Shown here piece after piece: positions 14,956-23,035 of a stretch of 25,487 bases of DNA. Location of the stretch: the NCBI GenBank assembly GCA_003141795.1, contig PLNO01000193.1:13900-39386 (forward strand). The letters are read 5' to 3'. Source of the DNA: Spirochaetaceae bacterium. GTDB taxonomy: Bacteria > Spirochaetota > Spirochaetia > SZUA-6 > Fen-1364. The notes below the pieces were generated by a model. That model was not told the DNA's origin and searched no databases. It saw nothing but the letters and a program-made list of their open reading frames with translations. Made by a program: the position numbers and the translations under genes. Each line of letters opens with the position of its first letter. Within the stretch, counting starts at the first letter, position 1.

Positions 14956-16131
14956 ATGCGTGACGCACTTGCGCTCCACGGCGGGGAGAAATCGGCAAAA
15001 GTTCCGTTTCCCCCGTGGCCTCAGTTCTGCGACAGAACGCTCGTTGACGTCCTCGAGCCGCTGCGCGATGGCCGCGTAGCCTCCTGGGCCGGGCATAGGG
15101 GTGCCGACCTGGAGCGGCATTGGGCGGCATGGCTCGACGTCCCCCATGCGGTGAGCTGCTCGAGCGGGACGGCGGCCCTGCACATGGCGCTCCTCAGCCT
15201 GGGCATCGGACCCGGGGACGAGGTGATCGTTCCCTCCCATACCTTCATCTCCACGTCGCTTGCCGTTCTGCAGGCGGGAGCCGTGCCCCTGTTCTGCGAT
15301 ATCTGCGACGACCAGACGCTGGATCCCCGTGGCATCGCACCGCTCGTCACCCCCCGCACCCGCGCGATCATCGCCGTGCACCTCTTCGGCATCGTCTGCG
15401 ACATGGACAGGATCCTCCAGGTTTCCCGCGAGCATTCCCTTTCAGTGGTGGAGGACTGCGCGCAGTGCATCGGCGGTGAGCATCGCGGCAGGAAAGCGGG
15501 GTCCCTGGGCGACGCCGGTTGTTTCAGCTTCTCCCAGTCGAAGCATCTCTCAACGGGTGGTGAGGGCGGCATGGTCGTCACGCGGGATCCCGTCGTCGCC
15601 CGCACGTGCGTGTCCCTGCGGGATTACGGTCGGGAGGAGGACAGCGCGTCGTGCACGGCGCACGTGCGCCTCGGGTACAACTATCGGCTCACGGAGCTGC
15701 AATCGGCCATCGGGCTTTCGGAAATGACGCGGCTCGACTCGTGGAACCTCCCCCGACGCCGCGGCTATGCGCGCATCTACGATCACGCCTTTTCCCAGCT
15801 CTACGGGGTGCGCTCGCTCCCGCTCAACAAGCCTGAGCGGATGAACGCGTACTGGAAGTATCCGCTGCAGCTCGACCTGGACAAGCTCTCCTGCGGGATC
15901 GAGGAGCTCCGCGAGGCTGTCGTGGCGGAAGGGATTCCCGATGCGGGGAGCCTTTGGCCCGAGACTTACGACGAGCCGCTGTTCAAGGACCGCCCCCCGA
16001 CGCGCTGCGCGAACGCGGAGGCCGTGAGGGGGCGCAGCGTCGTTCTCGGGCTCCCGCCGAGCTGGGAGAAATCCCATATCGAGACCTGTGCCGCCGCCGT
16101 GCGCAAGGTGCTCCACGCGTACAAGAGGTGA
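14956..16131 (+). CDS. DegT/DnrJ/EryC1/StrS-family sugar aminotransferase
   Basis: A PLP-dependent fold type I aminotransferase of 391 residues. It normally transfers an amino group to a nucleotide-linked keto sugar for polysaccharide, glycan or antibiotic sugar synthesis. Signatures: CSSGTAALHMALLSLGIGPGDEV (68-90), VVEDCAQCIGG with Asp167 for the pyridine nitrogen, and the Schiff-base Lys196 in SFSQSKHLSTGGEGG. The substrate cannot be deduced, because no other nucleotide-sugar genes are adjacent. The start ATG at 14956 follows the poly-G run. It is not clear which promoter serves it: the preceding terminator leaves only 23 bases, so read-through or a promoter inside the hairpin region is needed. 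Confidence 0.88.
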   Translation: MRDALALHGGEKSAKVPFPPWPQFCDRTLVDVLEPLRDGRVASWAGHRGADLERHWAAWLDVPHAVSCSSGTAALHMALLSLGIGPGDEVIVPSHTFISTSLAVLQAGAVPLFCDICDDQTLDPRGIAPLVTPRTRAIIAVHLFGIVCDMDRILQVSREHSLSVVEDCAQCIGGEHRGRKAGSLGDAGCFSFSQSKHLSTGGEGGMVVTRDPVVARTCVSLRDYGREEDSASCTAHVRLGYNYRLTELQSAIGLSEMTRLDSWNLPRRRGYARIYDHAFSQLYGVRSLPLNKPERMNAYWKYPLQLDLDKLSCGIEELREAVVAEGIPDAGSLWPETYDEPLFKDRPPTRCANAEAVRGRSVVLGLPPSWEKSHIETCAAAVRKVLHAYKR

Positions 16132-16158
16132 GCCCGCGGCGATCCGCATTTGTGCCGA

Positions 16159-16187
16159 TGGACCGGGCGCGCATTCTCGTCTATCAT
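16159..16187 (+). promoter_or_regulatory. Leaderless promoter of the macro-Nudix gene
   Basis: TGGACC (16159-16164), 17 bases, TATCAT (16182-16187), then seven bases to the ATG at 16195. The predicted start point falls at or next to the ATG, and no Shine-Dalgarno sequence is present. Confidence 0.6.
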
Positions 16188-16194
16188 CCACACC

Positions 16195-16959
16195 ATGAAA
16201 GTACGAGACGTCGACATCGAAGTGGAGTGCGTCGCGCCGGAGGATGCCGGGGCGGAGTTCTCCATGCCCGGCGAGGCGGAGACGCTGAAGGCAGGGGCTG
16301 AGGAGAACGTGATCCGCGCCGCCTACGCCACGGGGATCGCGGCGGCCCGTGAGCGCGGGGCGCATTCCGTCGCACTGCCGGCGCTGGGGATTTTCGAGGG
16401 GCTTTCCCCCGTTATCGCGGCGAAGATCCTCGTCCAGGAGGCCATCAGGGTGGCACGCGCGGGCGGCTCCGGCCTGAGCAAGGTCATCCTCTGCTGCCCC
16501 GACCGCGACGCGTACGACCAGTTCGCGAAGACGGTCAACGGCTACCTCCGCCACCTTCTCGATGTCCTCATCTGGGGCCCCTTCGTGACGGTCGATGCTA
16601 TCATCGAAGTCCCGACCGGCGTCGTCCTGGTGAAGAGGAGCAACCCGCCGCTCGGCTATGCGCTTCCCGGAGGGTTCGTGGACTACGGGGAGAGCCTCGA
16701 GGCCGCGGTGCGCCGCGAAGCGATGGAGGAAACCGGGCTGGAGCTGCAGGACTTGAAGCAGTTCCACACCTACTCGGAGCCCGCACGGGATCCGCGGTTC
16801 CACACGATCACCACGGTGTTCAGCGCCCGGGCTGCGGGCACTCCGCGCGCCGGAGACGATGCCGCTGAGGTGCACGTCGTGCCACGCGACTCCCTGGCCG
16901 GCCTCAGCTTCGCTTTCGATCATGGGCAGGTGCTGAAGGAGTGGGTCCGCCGTTCCTGA
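16195..16959 (+). CDS. Macro-domain-like/Nudix hydrolase fusion
   Basis: A 254-residue two-part protein. Residues 35-122 look like the second half of a macro (ADP-ribose-binding) domain: VIRAAYATGIAAARERGAHS, then VALPALGIFEGL and a KVILCCPDRDAYDQF strand and helix. The usual N-terminal GDIT and NAAN elements are not visible. Residues 128-250 form a Nudix domain with a complete box: Gly160, Glu166, then REAMEETGL at 174-182. The sequence before it (YALPGGFVDYGE) and the later ARDPRFHT resemble ADP-ribose pyrophosphatases. The inferred job is recognising and hydrolysing ADP-ribose or a derivative. The 3' end overlaps the opposing TIGR02757 gene by 56 bases. Confidence 0.8.
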   Translation: MKVRDVDIEVECVAPEDAGAEFSMPGEAETLKAGAEENVIRAAYATGIAAARERGAHSVALPALGIFEGLSPVIAAKILVQEAIRVARAGGSGLSKVILCCPDRDAYDQFAKTVNGYLRHLLDVLIWGPFVTVDAIIEVPTGVVLVKRSNPPLGYALPGGFVDYGESLEAAVRREAMEETGLELQDLKQFHTYSEPARDPRFHTITTVFSARAAGTPRAGDDAAEVHVVPRDSLAGLSFAFDHGQVLKEWVRRS

Positions 16960-17785
16960 GCAGGCACTCGAAGTCCTCGTCGGAGCACGCGGGGTTGATC
17001 CCCAGCCGGGTGAGGCAGAAATCGTAGCGCACGGGATCACCCGGTTGGAACCGGGCGAACCCCGCCGTGATCTCGATCGCCGTCTTGAGTGTGGGGGTCG
17101 AGCGCGCGGTGAGCCCGAGTGCCCTGGAGATCCGGAACATGTGCGTGTCCAGCGGGACGACGAGCTTCGCCGCAGGCACGGAGTGCCACGGCCCTGGGTC
17201 CACAGCGTCGCGACGCACCATCCAGCGGAGGTAGAGGTTCAGCCGTTTACAGGCGCTGCCGTCCGCGGGGGAGGAGAGGAGCGACGCACACGCCGCGGTT
17301 CCCCCCGCATGGCGGCGCAATCCCTCCACAAACCGTGTCAACCCGGGGAGAACCGTCTCGTCACCCGGGTCGATCCCGGCAGCGAACATCGCCTCCAGGG
17401 ACCCGTGCTCGGCAAGGGCACGGCGCACGGCCATAAGGAGCGCCGCAACCTCCGCCCCGCCGGTGAACCTGTGTCTGAAACGTTTGAAGGCTTCCGTCAG
17501 ATCCCGGTCTGACGCCCTTTCAAGCGCGGCTCGGGGGGAGCTGTTCAGCTGTGACCCGCTCGGGGCTTCTCCGATGCCTCCGAGCGCATCGAGCACCCGG
17601 TCCACGCTCACGAGGATCTGCGCGACCCGCCCATAGGCAAGGCACGCGGAGAGGAGCCCCGCGATCTCCTGATCGCGAGGATCCGAATAGCGGTAGACGA
17701 TCTCCAGGGGATCGGGATGGACGTACGACCGTCGGTTGAATCTCCGATACAGCCGGGCGAGTCCCTCTTCGAGATCGGAAGTCAC
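16904..17785 (-). CDS. TIGR02757/DUF2400 family protein
   Basis: A 293-residue cytoplasmic protein of a conserved bacterial family without known activity. Typical segments are FNRRSYVHPDPLEIVYRY near the start, DQEIAGLLSACLAYGRVAQI, and near the end VVPLDTHMFRISRALGLTAR followed by EITAGFARFQPGDPVRYDF. The helical repeats resemble the HhH-GPD DNA glycosylase fold only loosely. The GTG at 17785 is chosen: it begins just before the conserved region and 10 bases after the valS stop, whereas the longer frame would lie inside valS. It is translated with valS from the same mRNA. Its C-terminal tail is antisense to the end of the macro-Nudix gene. Confidence 0.8.
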   Translation of the reverse strand: MTSDLEEGLARLYRRFNRRSYVHPDPLEIVYRYSDPRDQEIAGLLSACLAYGRVAQILVSVDRVLDALGGIGEAPSGSQLNSSPRAALERASDRDLTEAFKRFRHRFTGGAEVAALLMAVRRALAEHGSLEAMFAAGIDPGDETVLPGLTRFVEGLRRHAGGTAACASLLSSPADGSACKRLNLYLRWMVRRDAVDPGPWHSVPAAKLVVPLDTHMFRISRALGLTARSTPTLKTAIEITAGFARFQPGDPVRYDFCLTRLGINPACSDEDFECLLRNGGPTPSAPAHDRKRS

Positions 17786-17795
17786 AGCCAGCGCT

Positions 17796-20459
17796 TCAAC
17801 CTCCGAGGGCGCGCACGTAGCCGTCGATCTTCTCGATGAGCCGTGCCGACTCTGTGAGCTTCTCTTTCTCCCGGTCAACGATCTCCTTCGGCGCTTTGTC
17901 CACGAACGAAGCGTTGGCGAGCTTCGCGCGCGTGCGCTGGATGTCCCCCTCCGCCCGTTCCTTCTCCTTTGCCAGTCGCGCCATTTCCCGCGGAACGTCG
18001 ATCGCCTCTCTCAACAGCACGAAGACTTCGAACCCCTTGCCCGCGGCGGCGATTGCGCCCGGTTCCGTGGGCCGCGCCTCCCTGAGGTCGAGCGTGCGGA
18101 TCCCGGCAAGGTGGGCGACGAGCCCCTGGTGGCTCTGGAAGTTCTCTCTGGTATCCGAGCCCTTGTCCGTCACGACGGCGACGTCGATCTTCTTGTCCGG
18201 TGCCACGGTGAACTCGGAGCGGATCGTGCGCACCGCCCTCACGAGGTCCTGCAGGGAGGCAAAACGCGCGGCGATCTCGGGTGAGTCACGCGACGGATCG
18301 AACGCCGGGTAGGGCTGCGTCATGATCGAGTCCCCGTGCGAAGGAAGGGTGAGGTAGATCTCCTCCGTGATCATGGGGAGGAAGGGGTGGGCCAGACGCA
18401 GCGACTCCTCCAGCAGGGAGAGCAGCAGCGTGACGATCCTGTCCTTCTCCGCGTCGTCGGAACCGAGTGAGAGCTTCGCCGCTTCGATGTACCAGTCGCA
18501 GAAATCGTTCCAGATGAACTCGTACACCGCCTGCGCGGCCTCGTTGAACCTGTAGCCCTCCAGCGCCGCACGCGTCGTTGCCGCCGCGGCGTTCAGCCTG
18601 TGGCGGATCCACACGTCGATGTCGGTGAGCGTGATTAAGGAGATGTCCAGCAGAGTTCTCCCCTCGAGGTTCATGAGGAGGTAGCGCGACGCGTTCCAGA
18701 TCTTGTTGGCGAACCGCGAGCCGAGCTTCACCGACTCCTTGTCGAAGTTGACGTCCTGCCCCTGGGCGCAGAGGAACGCGATGGTGAACTTCAGGGCGTC
18801 CGCACCGAACTCGTCGATGATCTCCAGGGGATCGATGCCGTTGCCGAGGCTCTTGGACATCTTGCGGCCCTGCTTGTCGCGCACGAGCCCGGTGATGTAG
18901 ATGTCCTTGAACGGCACCTCGCCCATGAACTCCAGGCCCATCATGATCATGCGGGCCACCCAGAAGAAGATGATGTCGTACGCGGTGATGAGCGCCGTCG
19001 TCGGGTAGAACCGCGCGAGGTCCGCGGTCTTCTCGGGCCAGCCCAGCGTGGAGAACGGCCAGAGGCCGGAGGAGAACCACGTGTCCAGCACGTCGGAGTC
19101 CTGCTCGATCTCGGTGCTGCCGCACTTCGAGCACGCCGTGGGATCGGTGCGGGAGACCGTCATCTCACCGCATGCGTGGCAGTACCACACGGGGATGCGG
19201 TGCCCCCACCAGAGCTGGCGGGAGATGCACCAGTCCCTGATGTTGCGCATCCAGTTCGCGTACGTATTCTCCCACCGCTGGGGGTAGAAGCGGATCTTGC
19301 CCTGTTCCCATGCGGCAAGCCCCTTGTCGGCCAGGGGGCGCATGCGCACGAACCATTGATCGGAGAGGAAGGGCTCGATGACCGTGTTGCACCGGTAGCA
19401 GTGCCCGACCTGGTGGGTGTGATCCTCTTCCTTGATGAAGAGCCCCGCCGCGGTGATGTCCTCGATCACCTTCGCCCGTGCCTTCTGGACGGTGAGGCCA
19501 CGGTAGGCCTCGGGCACGTTCTCGTTGAGCTTCCCGTCGGGGGTGAGGATGTTGATCTGGGGGAGTTTGTGACGCCTGCCGATCTCGTTGTCCACGGGAT
19601 CGTGCGCGGGGGTGACCTTCACGGCGCCGGTTCCGAAGGTCATGTCGATCTCCGCATCCGCGATGATCGGGATCTCCCTGCCGGTGAGCGGGACGATGAG
19701 CATCTTCCCGACCAGCGGCAGGTACCGACCGTCCTCGGGGTTCACCGCGACGGCGGTGTCGCCGAGCATCGTCTCGGGCCGCGTGGTGGCAATTGTGATG
19801 GAGCCCGTGCCGTCGGCGAACGGGTAGCGGTAGTGGTACATCTTTCCGCGCGTCTCCGTGTGCTCCACCTCGTCGTCGGAGATCGCCGTGCGGCAGGAGG
19901 GACACCAGTTGATGAGGTAGTTGCCGCGGTAGATGAGACCCTTTTCGTAGAGGGAGACGAACACTTCCCGCACGGCGCGGGAGAGCCCCTCGTCGAACGT
20001 GAAGCGCTCCCTGTCCCAGTCGCAGGAGGAGCCCAGGCGCTTGAGCTGGCCGATGATGATGTCGTGGTGCTCGTGGGTGACCTTCCACGTCTCCTCGAGG
20101 AACTTCTCCCTGCCGATGTCGAGCCGGTTGGTGCCGCGCTTCTTGAGCTGCTTCTCCACGACGTGCTGGGTCGCGATCCCCGCGTGGTCCGTGCCGGGCA
20201 CCCACAGCGTGTCGTCCCCGATCATGCGGTGGTAGCGCACCTCGATGTCCTGGAGGCTGTTGTTGAGCCCGTGTCCCATGTGCAGGACGCCCGTGACATT
20301 GGGCGGCGGGATCACCACGACGAAGCGTCCCGCACCCTTCTGGCTGCCCGCGGGGGCGGTTGCCGAAGGACTGAACAGACGCTTCTCCATCCACCGCTTG
20401 TAGATCCGGTCCTCGTAACTCTTGGGGTCGAACGCTTTGCTCAACTCGATGGCTTTCAT
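17796..20459 (-). CDS. valS: Valyl-tRNA synthetase
   Basis: Charges tRNA-Val; class I synthetase of 887 residues, normal for bacteria. Signatures: HMGH (60-63, HIGH motif) after PPPNVTG, GTDHAGIATQ, the editing (CP1) domain around residues 200-380 including TTRPETMLGDTAVAVNPED, cysteine pairs at WCPSC, HCYRCN, CHAC and CSKC, and KMSKS (533-537). The tail, about residues 825-887, is a coiled coil rich in Lys and Glu. The start ATG at 20459 is chosen over the much longer open frame, which lies antisense to rbsK. The promoter leaves only nine bases between the -10 box and ATG, so the mRNA would be nearly leaderless. Followed after ten bases by TIGR02757. Confidence 0.97.
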   Translation of the reverse strand: MKAIELSKAFDPKSYEDRIYKRWMEKRLFSPSATAPAGSQKGAGRFVVVIPPPNVTGVLHMGHGLNNSLQDIEVRYHRMIGDDTLWVPGTDHAGIATQHVVEKQLKKRGTNRLDIGREKFLEETWKVTHEHHDIIIGQLKRLGSSCDWDRERFTFDEGLSRAVREVFVSLYEKGLIYRGNYLINWCPSCRTAISDDEVEHTETRGKMYHYRYPFADGTGSITIATTRPETMLGDTAVAVNPEDGRYLPLVGKMLIVPLTGREIPIIADAEIDMTFGTGAVKVTPAHDPVDNEIGRRHKLPQINILTPDGKLNENVPEAYRGLTVQKARAKVIEDITAAGLFIKEEDHTHQVGHCYRCNTVIEPFLSDQWFVRMRPLADKGLAAWEQGKIRFYPQRWENTYANWMRNIRDWCISRQLWWGHRIPVWYCHACGEMTVSRTDPTACSKCGSTEIEQDSDVLDTWFSSGLWPFSTLGWPEKTADLARFYPTTALITAYDIIFFWVARMIMMGLEFMGEVPFKDIYITGLVRDKQGRKMSKSLGNGIDPLEIIDEFGADALKFTIAFLCAQGQDVNFDKESVKLGSRFANKIWNASRYLLMNLEGRTLLDISLITLTDIDVWIRHRLNAAAATTRAALEGYRFNEAAQAVYEFIWNDFCDWYIEAAKLSLGSDDAEKDRIVTLLLSLLEESLRLAHPFLPMITEEIYLTLPSHGDSIMTQPYPAFDPSRDSPEIAARFASLQDLVRAVRTIRSEFTVAPDKKIDVAVVTDKGSDTRENFQSHQGLVAHLAGIRTLDLREARPTEPGAIAAAGKGFEVFVLLREAIDVPREMARLAKEKERAEGDIQRTRAKLANASFVDKAPKEIVDREKEKLTESARLIEKIDGYVRALGG

Positions 20460-20468
20460 TGCACGCGG

Positions 20469-20497
20469 ATCATAGCAAATGCGCACCCCGGTATCAA
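20469..20497 (-). promoter_or_regulatory. Near-leaderless promoter of valS
   Basis: Minus strand: TTGATA (20497-20492), 17 bases, TATGAT (20474-20469), then nine bases to the ATG. The expected start lies about three bases before the ATG. It is back to back with the rbsK promoter. Confidence 0.7.
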
Positions 20498-20513
20498 TTG
20501 ACGGCAGCGTGCG

Positions 20514-20542
20514 TTGACAGCGGCGTGCGCCAATCGTAGCAT
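20514..20542 (+). promoter_or_regulatory. Near-leaderless promoter of rbsK
   Basis: TTGACA (20514-20519), 17 bases, TAGCAT (20537-20542), then ten bases to the ATG at 20553. The two -35 boxes of this promoter and valS are 16 bases apart. A nearer ATG at 20541 overlaps the -10 box and cannot be on the transcript. Confidence 0.65.
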
Positions 20543-20552
20543 GGCGTCCATC

Positions 20553-21494
20553 ATGGCAGGCAAAGTGTTCGTCTTCGGAAGCATCAATACGGATCTCGTG
20601 GTGTACGTCGAGCGTCTGCCGCAGCCGGGGGAAACGGTGACGGGTGGCGCTTTCGCATCGTACCCAGGCGGCAAGGGCGCCAATCAGGCGGTGGCCGCGG
20701 CGCGCGTCGGAGCCGCAGTGGAAATGTTCGGCTGCCTCGGCGACGATCTCCTGGGAACCGAGCGGCTGCGGAGCCTCGCGGAGACGGGGATCTCCACGAA
20801 AGGGGTGCGGGTGCTCACCGGGGTGAGCTCGGGGGTGGCGCAGATCGCCGTGGATGCCGAGGGTGAGAACACGATAGCGGTGGCCCCGGGCGCGAATGCC
20901 CTGTTCAGCGCTGAGGGGATCAGCCTGCCCCGCAGCGGGCGGGGTGGCACGATGGTGTCCCTTCTCCAGAACGAGATCCCGCAGGAAGCGGCGGAGAGCC
21001 TCGTCATGACTGCGCGGGAGGCCGGGCACGTGGTGCTGTGGAACCTCGCGCCCAGCTTCAGCCGTCGGCCTGCCGATGCGGCTCTGCGCGCGGTGGATTT
21101 CCTCATCTGCAACCGCAATGAGCTGGCCGCCCTCACGGGCAGGCCGCCTGCCGGCGGCGATGAGATCGAATCGGTGGTTGCTGACGCGCGTCTCCCGCTT
21201 GCGTGGGGAGTGCGCAACATGATCGTCACGTTGGGTCGGAGGGGGAGCCTCTGGGTGTCCACCGCGGGCGTCGTTCGCCAGGAGGCGTTCCCCGTGGAGG
21301 CTGTCGACACCGTCGGCGCCGGGGACTGCTTCTGCGGAGTGCTGGCCGCGGGGATCGCGGAAGGACGCGAGGTGCCCGAGGCGCTGCGCCGGGCGTCCGC
21401 CGCGGCGGCGATCTCGGCAACCCGCAAAGGCGCCCAGACCTCGATGCCGTCCCGCCAGGAGGTCGAAGAGTTCCTCAGATCACGGGCAGGGTGA
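20553..21494 (+). CDS. rbsK: Ribokinase (PfkB family)
   Basis: Phosphorylates ribose or a related sugar or nucleoside with ATP. The 313-residue protein has the N-terminal GSINTDLVVYVERLPQPGET, the substrate-binding PGGKGANQA (38-46), a typical NEIPQEA, an NRNEL motif near 190 and the catalytic loop DTVGAGDCFCG (252-262, base Asp258). These motifs fit RbsK more closely than adenosine or fructokinase relatives. The start at 20553 is the only ATG downstream of the -10 box that gives the family N-terminus (MAGKVFVFGSIN). There is no rbs transporter nearby. The last 20 bases overlap the end of the opposing histidine kinase gene. Confidence 0.9.
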   Translation: MAGKVFVFGSINTDLVVYVERLPQPGETVTGGAFASYPGGKGANQAVAAARVGAAVEMFGCLGDDLLGTERLRSLAETGISTKGVRVLTGVSSGVAQIAVDAEGENTIAVAPGANALFSAEGISLPRSGRGGTMVSLLQNEIPQEAAESLVMTAREAGHVVLWNLAPSFSRRPADAALRAVDFLICNRNELAALTGRPPAGGDEIESVVADARLPLAWGVRNMIVTLGRRGSLWVSTAGVVRQEAFPVEAVDTVGAGDCFCGVLAAGIAEGREVPEALRRASAAAAISATRKGAQTSMPSRQEVEEFLRSRAG

Positions 21495-22980
21495 CGGTGA
21501 CAAGCGCCCCTCCGCGCTGATCCGGCCTGTTGGCCGCGCTGATCGAGCCGCCGTGCAGCTCGATGATGCGTCGGGCGATGGGCAGGCCCAGCCCCGCGCC
21601 GTGCGCGGTGCCGCTCGTGAAGAACGGCTCGAATATCCGTTCGACAGGATCGGTCTGGATTCCCTTTCCCGTGTCCGCGACCTCGATGACGGCGCGTCCC
21701 GCGCTGCCGCGGCGTACCTTCAAGCTGAAGGAGCCGCCCTCCGGCATGGCGTCCCTGCTGTTGCGGAAGAGCTTCTCCAGGCTTGAAAGCATCAGCGCCT
21801 TGTCCACACCGACGCGGGCATCGTCGGGCATGTCGGTGCTGAAGCCGATGCCATAGGTCCTGCAATCGACCCAGAGCATCGCTTCGAGCTCTCTCAGCAG
21901 CTCACGGAGGCTCACGGGACGGCGGACCGGCGCGAAGCCGTCCGTCAGGTAACGCGCGACATCGGAGGCGTGGCTGATGAGGCGGTCCATCTCCCTGTCG
22001 ATGTAGGTCCGGTACTTCTCCACGCGCTCGTCGCCTGAAATCTCGCTGAGGCGCGCCGCGTATCCCTGCAGGGGAATGATCGACCGCTCCAGCTCGTGGA
22101 GCATCGATCCTGCGACGAGCGCCCCGGCGTGCGCCCGCTGGGCGGCGAGCACGTCGGTCGAATGCACCGTGAGGTCCTCTTCGGCCTGCGACAGCGCCAC
22201 CGCGAGGCGCGTGTTCTCGATCGCAATGCCCGCCTGCGCGCTGAACATCTCCAGGAGGAACTGGTCCGCGGTGGTGAATCCGCGCTCCGCTTTTCCGGCG
22301 GGCGCCTTCTTGTTGATAGCCTCGATTGCGCCCAACGTGCCGTTTTTCACCGAGAGCGGCACGCAGAGGATCTGCCTGCTCGTGTAGCCGCTTGCCGCAT
22401 CGATTGCGGCGTAGAACCTCTCGTCCTTGGACGTGTCATTGCAGATCACCGGCCGCCCGTTGCGGTACACCCATCCCACGAAGCCCTTGTCCCGGGGAAC
22501 GTCGAGGTCCCGCACCGCATCGGCACCGGGACCCGTGGGCATCAGGATCACCAGAGTGTCCCGCGCGTGATCGTAGACCGTAAGGCTCGCGCTCTCCGCT
22601 TCGACGAGCTGGGCGGCGAGCACGAGGATCTGATTGAGGAGGTCGATGAGATTGTAGGAGCTGTTCATCCGCACGATGATGCGGTTGAGCGCCGCCATGC
22701 GCCCCTTGGCAGCATCGGGCGGCGCGGCCTTCTGGATGGCCAGGGCTTCCTGGACCTGGCTCTCCTGCAGGAGCTTCATCTCCGTGAGGATTTTACCAAG
22801 GTAGAACTGGTCGCGATTGTTGTACTTCGTGCGGGCCACATCGAGGAGGAAGCCGGTCGCGGTGAGGGCCCCGGATTCATCGCCGAGGACGGTCTGCATC
22901 TGGCGGGCAAGACCCCGTGTGAGGTCCTGGCTGCTGATGTATCCCTTTTCGAGAAGAATGTCGCCCAGGTATTTTTTCAT
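21475..22980 (-). CDS. Soluble histidine kinase with tandem MshEN-like N-terminus and GAF domain
   Basis: A 501-residue cytoplasmic sensor kinase with no membrane segment. Two related segments lie at the N-terminus, LGDILLEKGYISSQDLTRGL (5-24) and LGKILTEMKLLQESQVQEAL (61-80). They resemble the MshEN/type II secretion ATPase N-domain, some members of which bind cyclic di-GMP. A GAF domain spans about 110-260. The H-box is SMLHELERSIIPLQGY with His295. The ATPase domain has Asn407 (N-box), DTGKG (436-440), the FEPFF F-box and GAGLGL (461-466). No receiver domain is fused and no response regulator gene is visible. A short promoter and AGGAG precede the ATG. Confidence 0.85.
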   Translation of the reverse strand: MKKYLGDILLEKGYISSQDLTRGLARQMQTVLGDESGALTATGFLLDVARTKYNNRDQFYLGKILTEMKLLQESQVQEALAIQKAAPPDAAKGRMAALNRIIVRMNSSYNLIDLLNQILVLAAQLVEAESASLTVYDHARDTLVILMPTGPGADAVRDLDVPRDKGFVGWVYRNGRPVICNDTSKDERFYAAIDAASGYTSRQILCVPLSVKNGTLGAIEAINKKAPAGKAERGFTTADQFLLEMFSAQAGIAIENTRLAVALSQAEEDLTVHSTDVLAAQRAHAGALVAGSMLHELERSIIPLQGYAARLSEISGDERVEKYRTYIDREMDRLISHASDVARYLTDGFAPVRRPVSLRELLRELEAMLWVDCRTYGIGFSTDMPDDARVGVDKALMLSSLEKLFRNSRDAMPEGGSFSLKVRRGSAGRAVIEVADTGKGIQTDPVERIFEPFFTSGTAHGAGLGLPIARRIIELHGGSISAANRPDQRGGALVTVTLPVI

Positions 22981-22996
22981 GACGTTTCTCCTCTAG

Positions 22997-23025
22997 AGTA
23001 TAGCGCCGGCCGGCGGCGCAGGAAA
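22997..23025 (-). promoter_or_regulatory. Promoter of the histidine kinase gene
   Basis: Minus strand: TTTCCT (23025-23020, weak -35), 17 bases, TATACT (23002-22997). It lies in the 55-base gap after the pseudokinase gene, with an AGGAG ribosome-binding site downstream before the ATG at 22980. Confidence 0.45.
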
Positions 23026-23035
23026 GCGACATCTC

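Noticed and set aside
20460..21029. A 190-residue N-terminal extension of ValS
   Set aside because: The extension is antisense to rbsK, lies upstream of the valS promoter, and ValS normally begins near the ATG at 20459.
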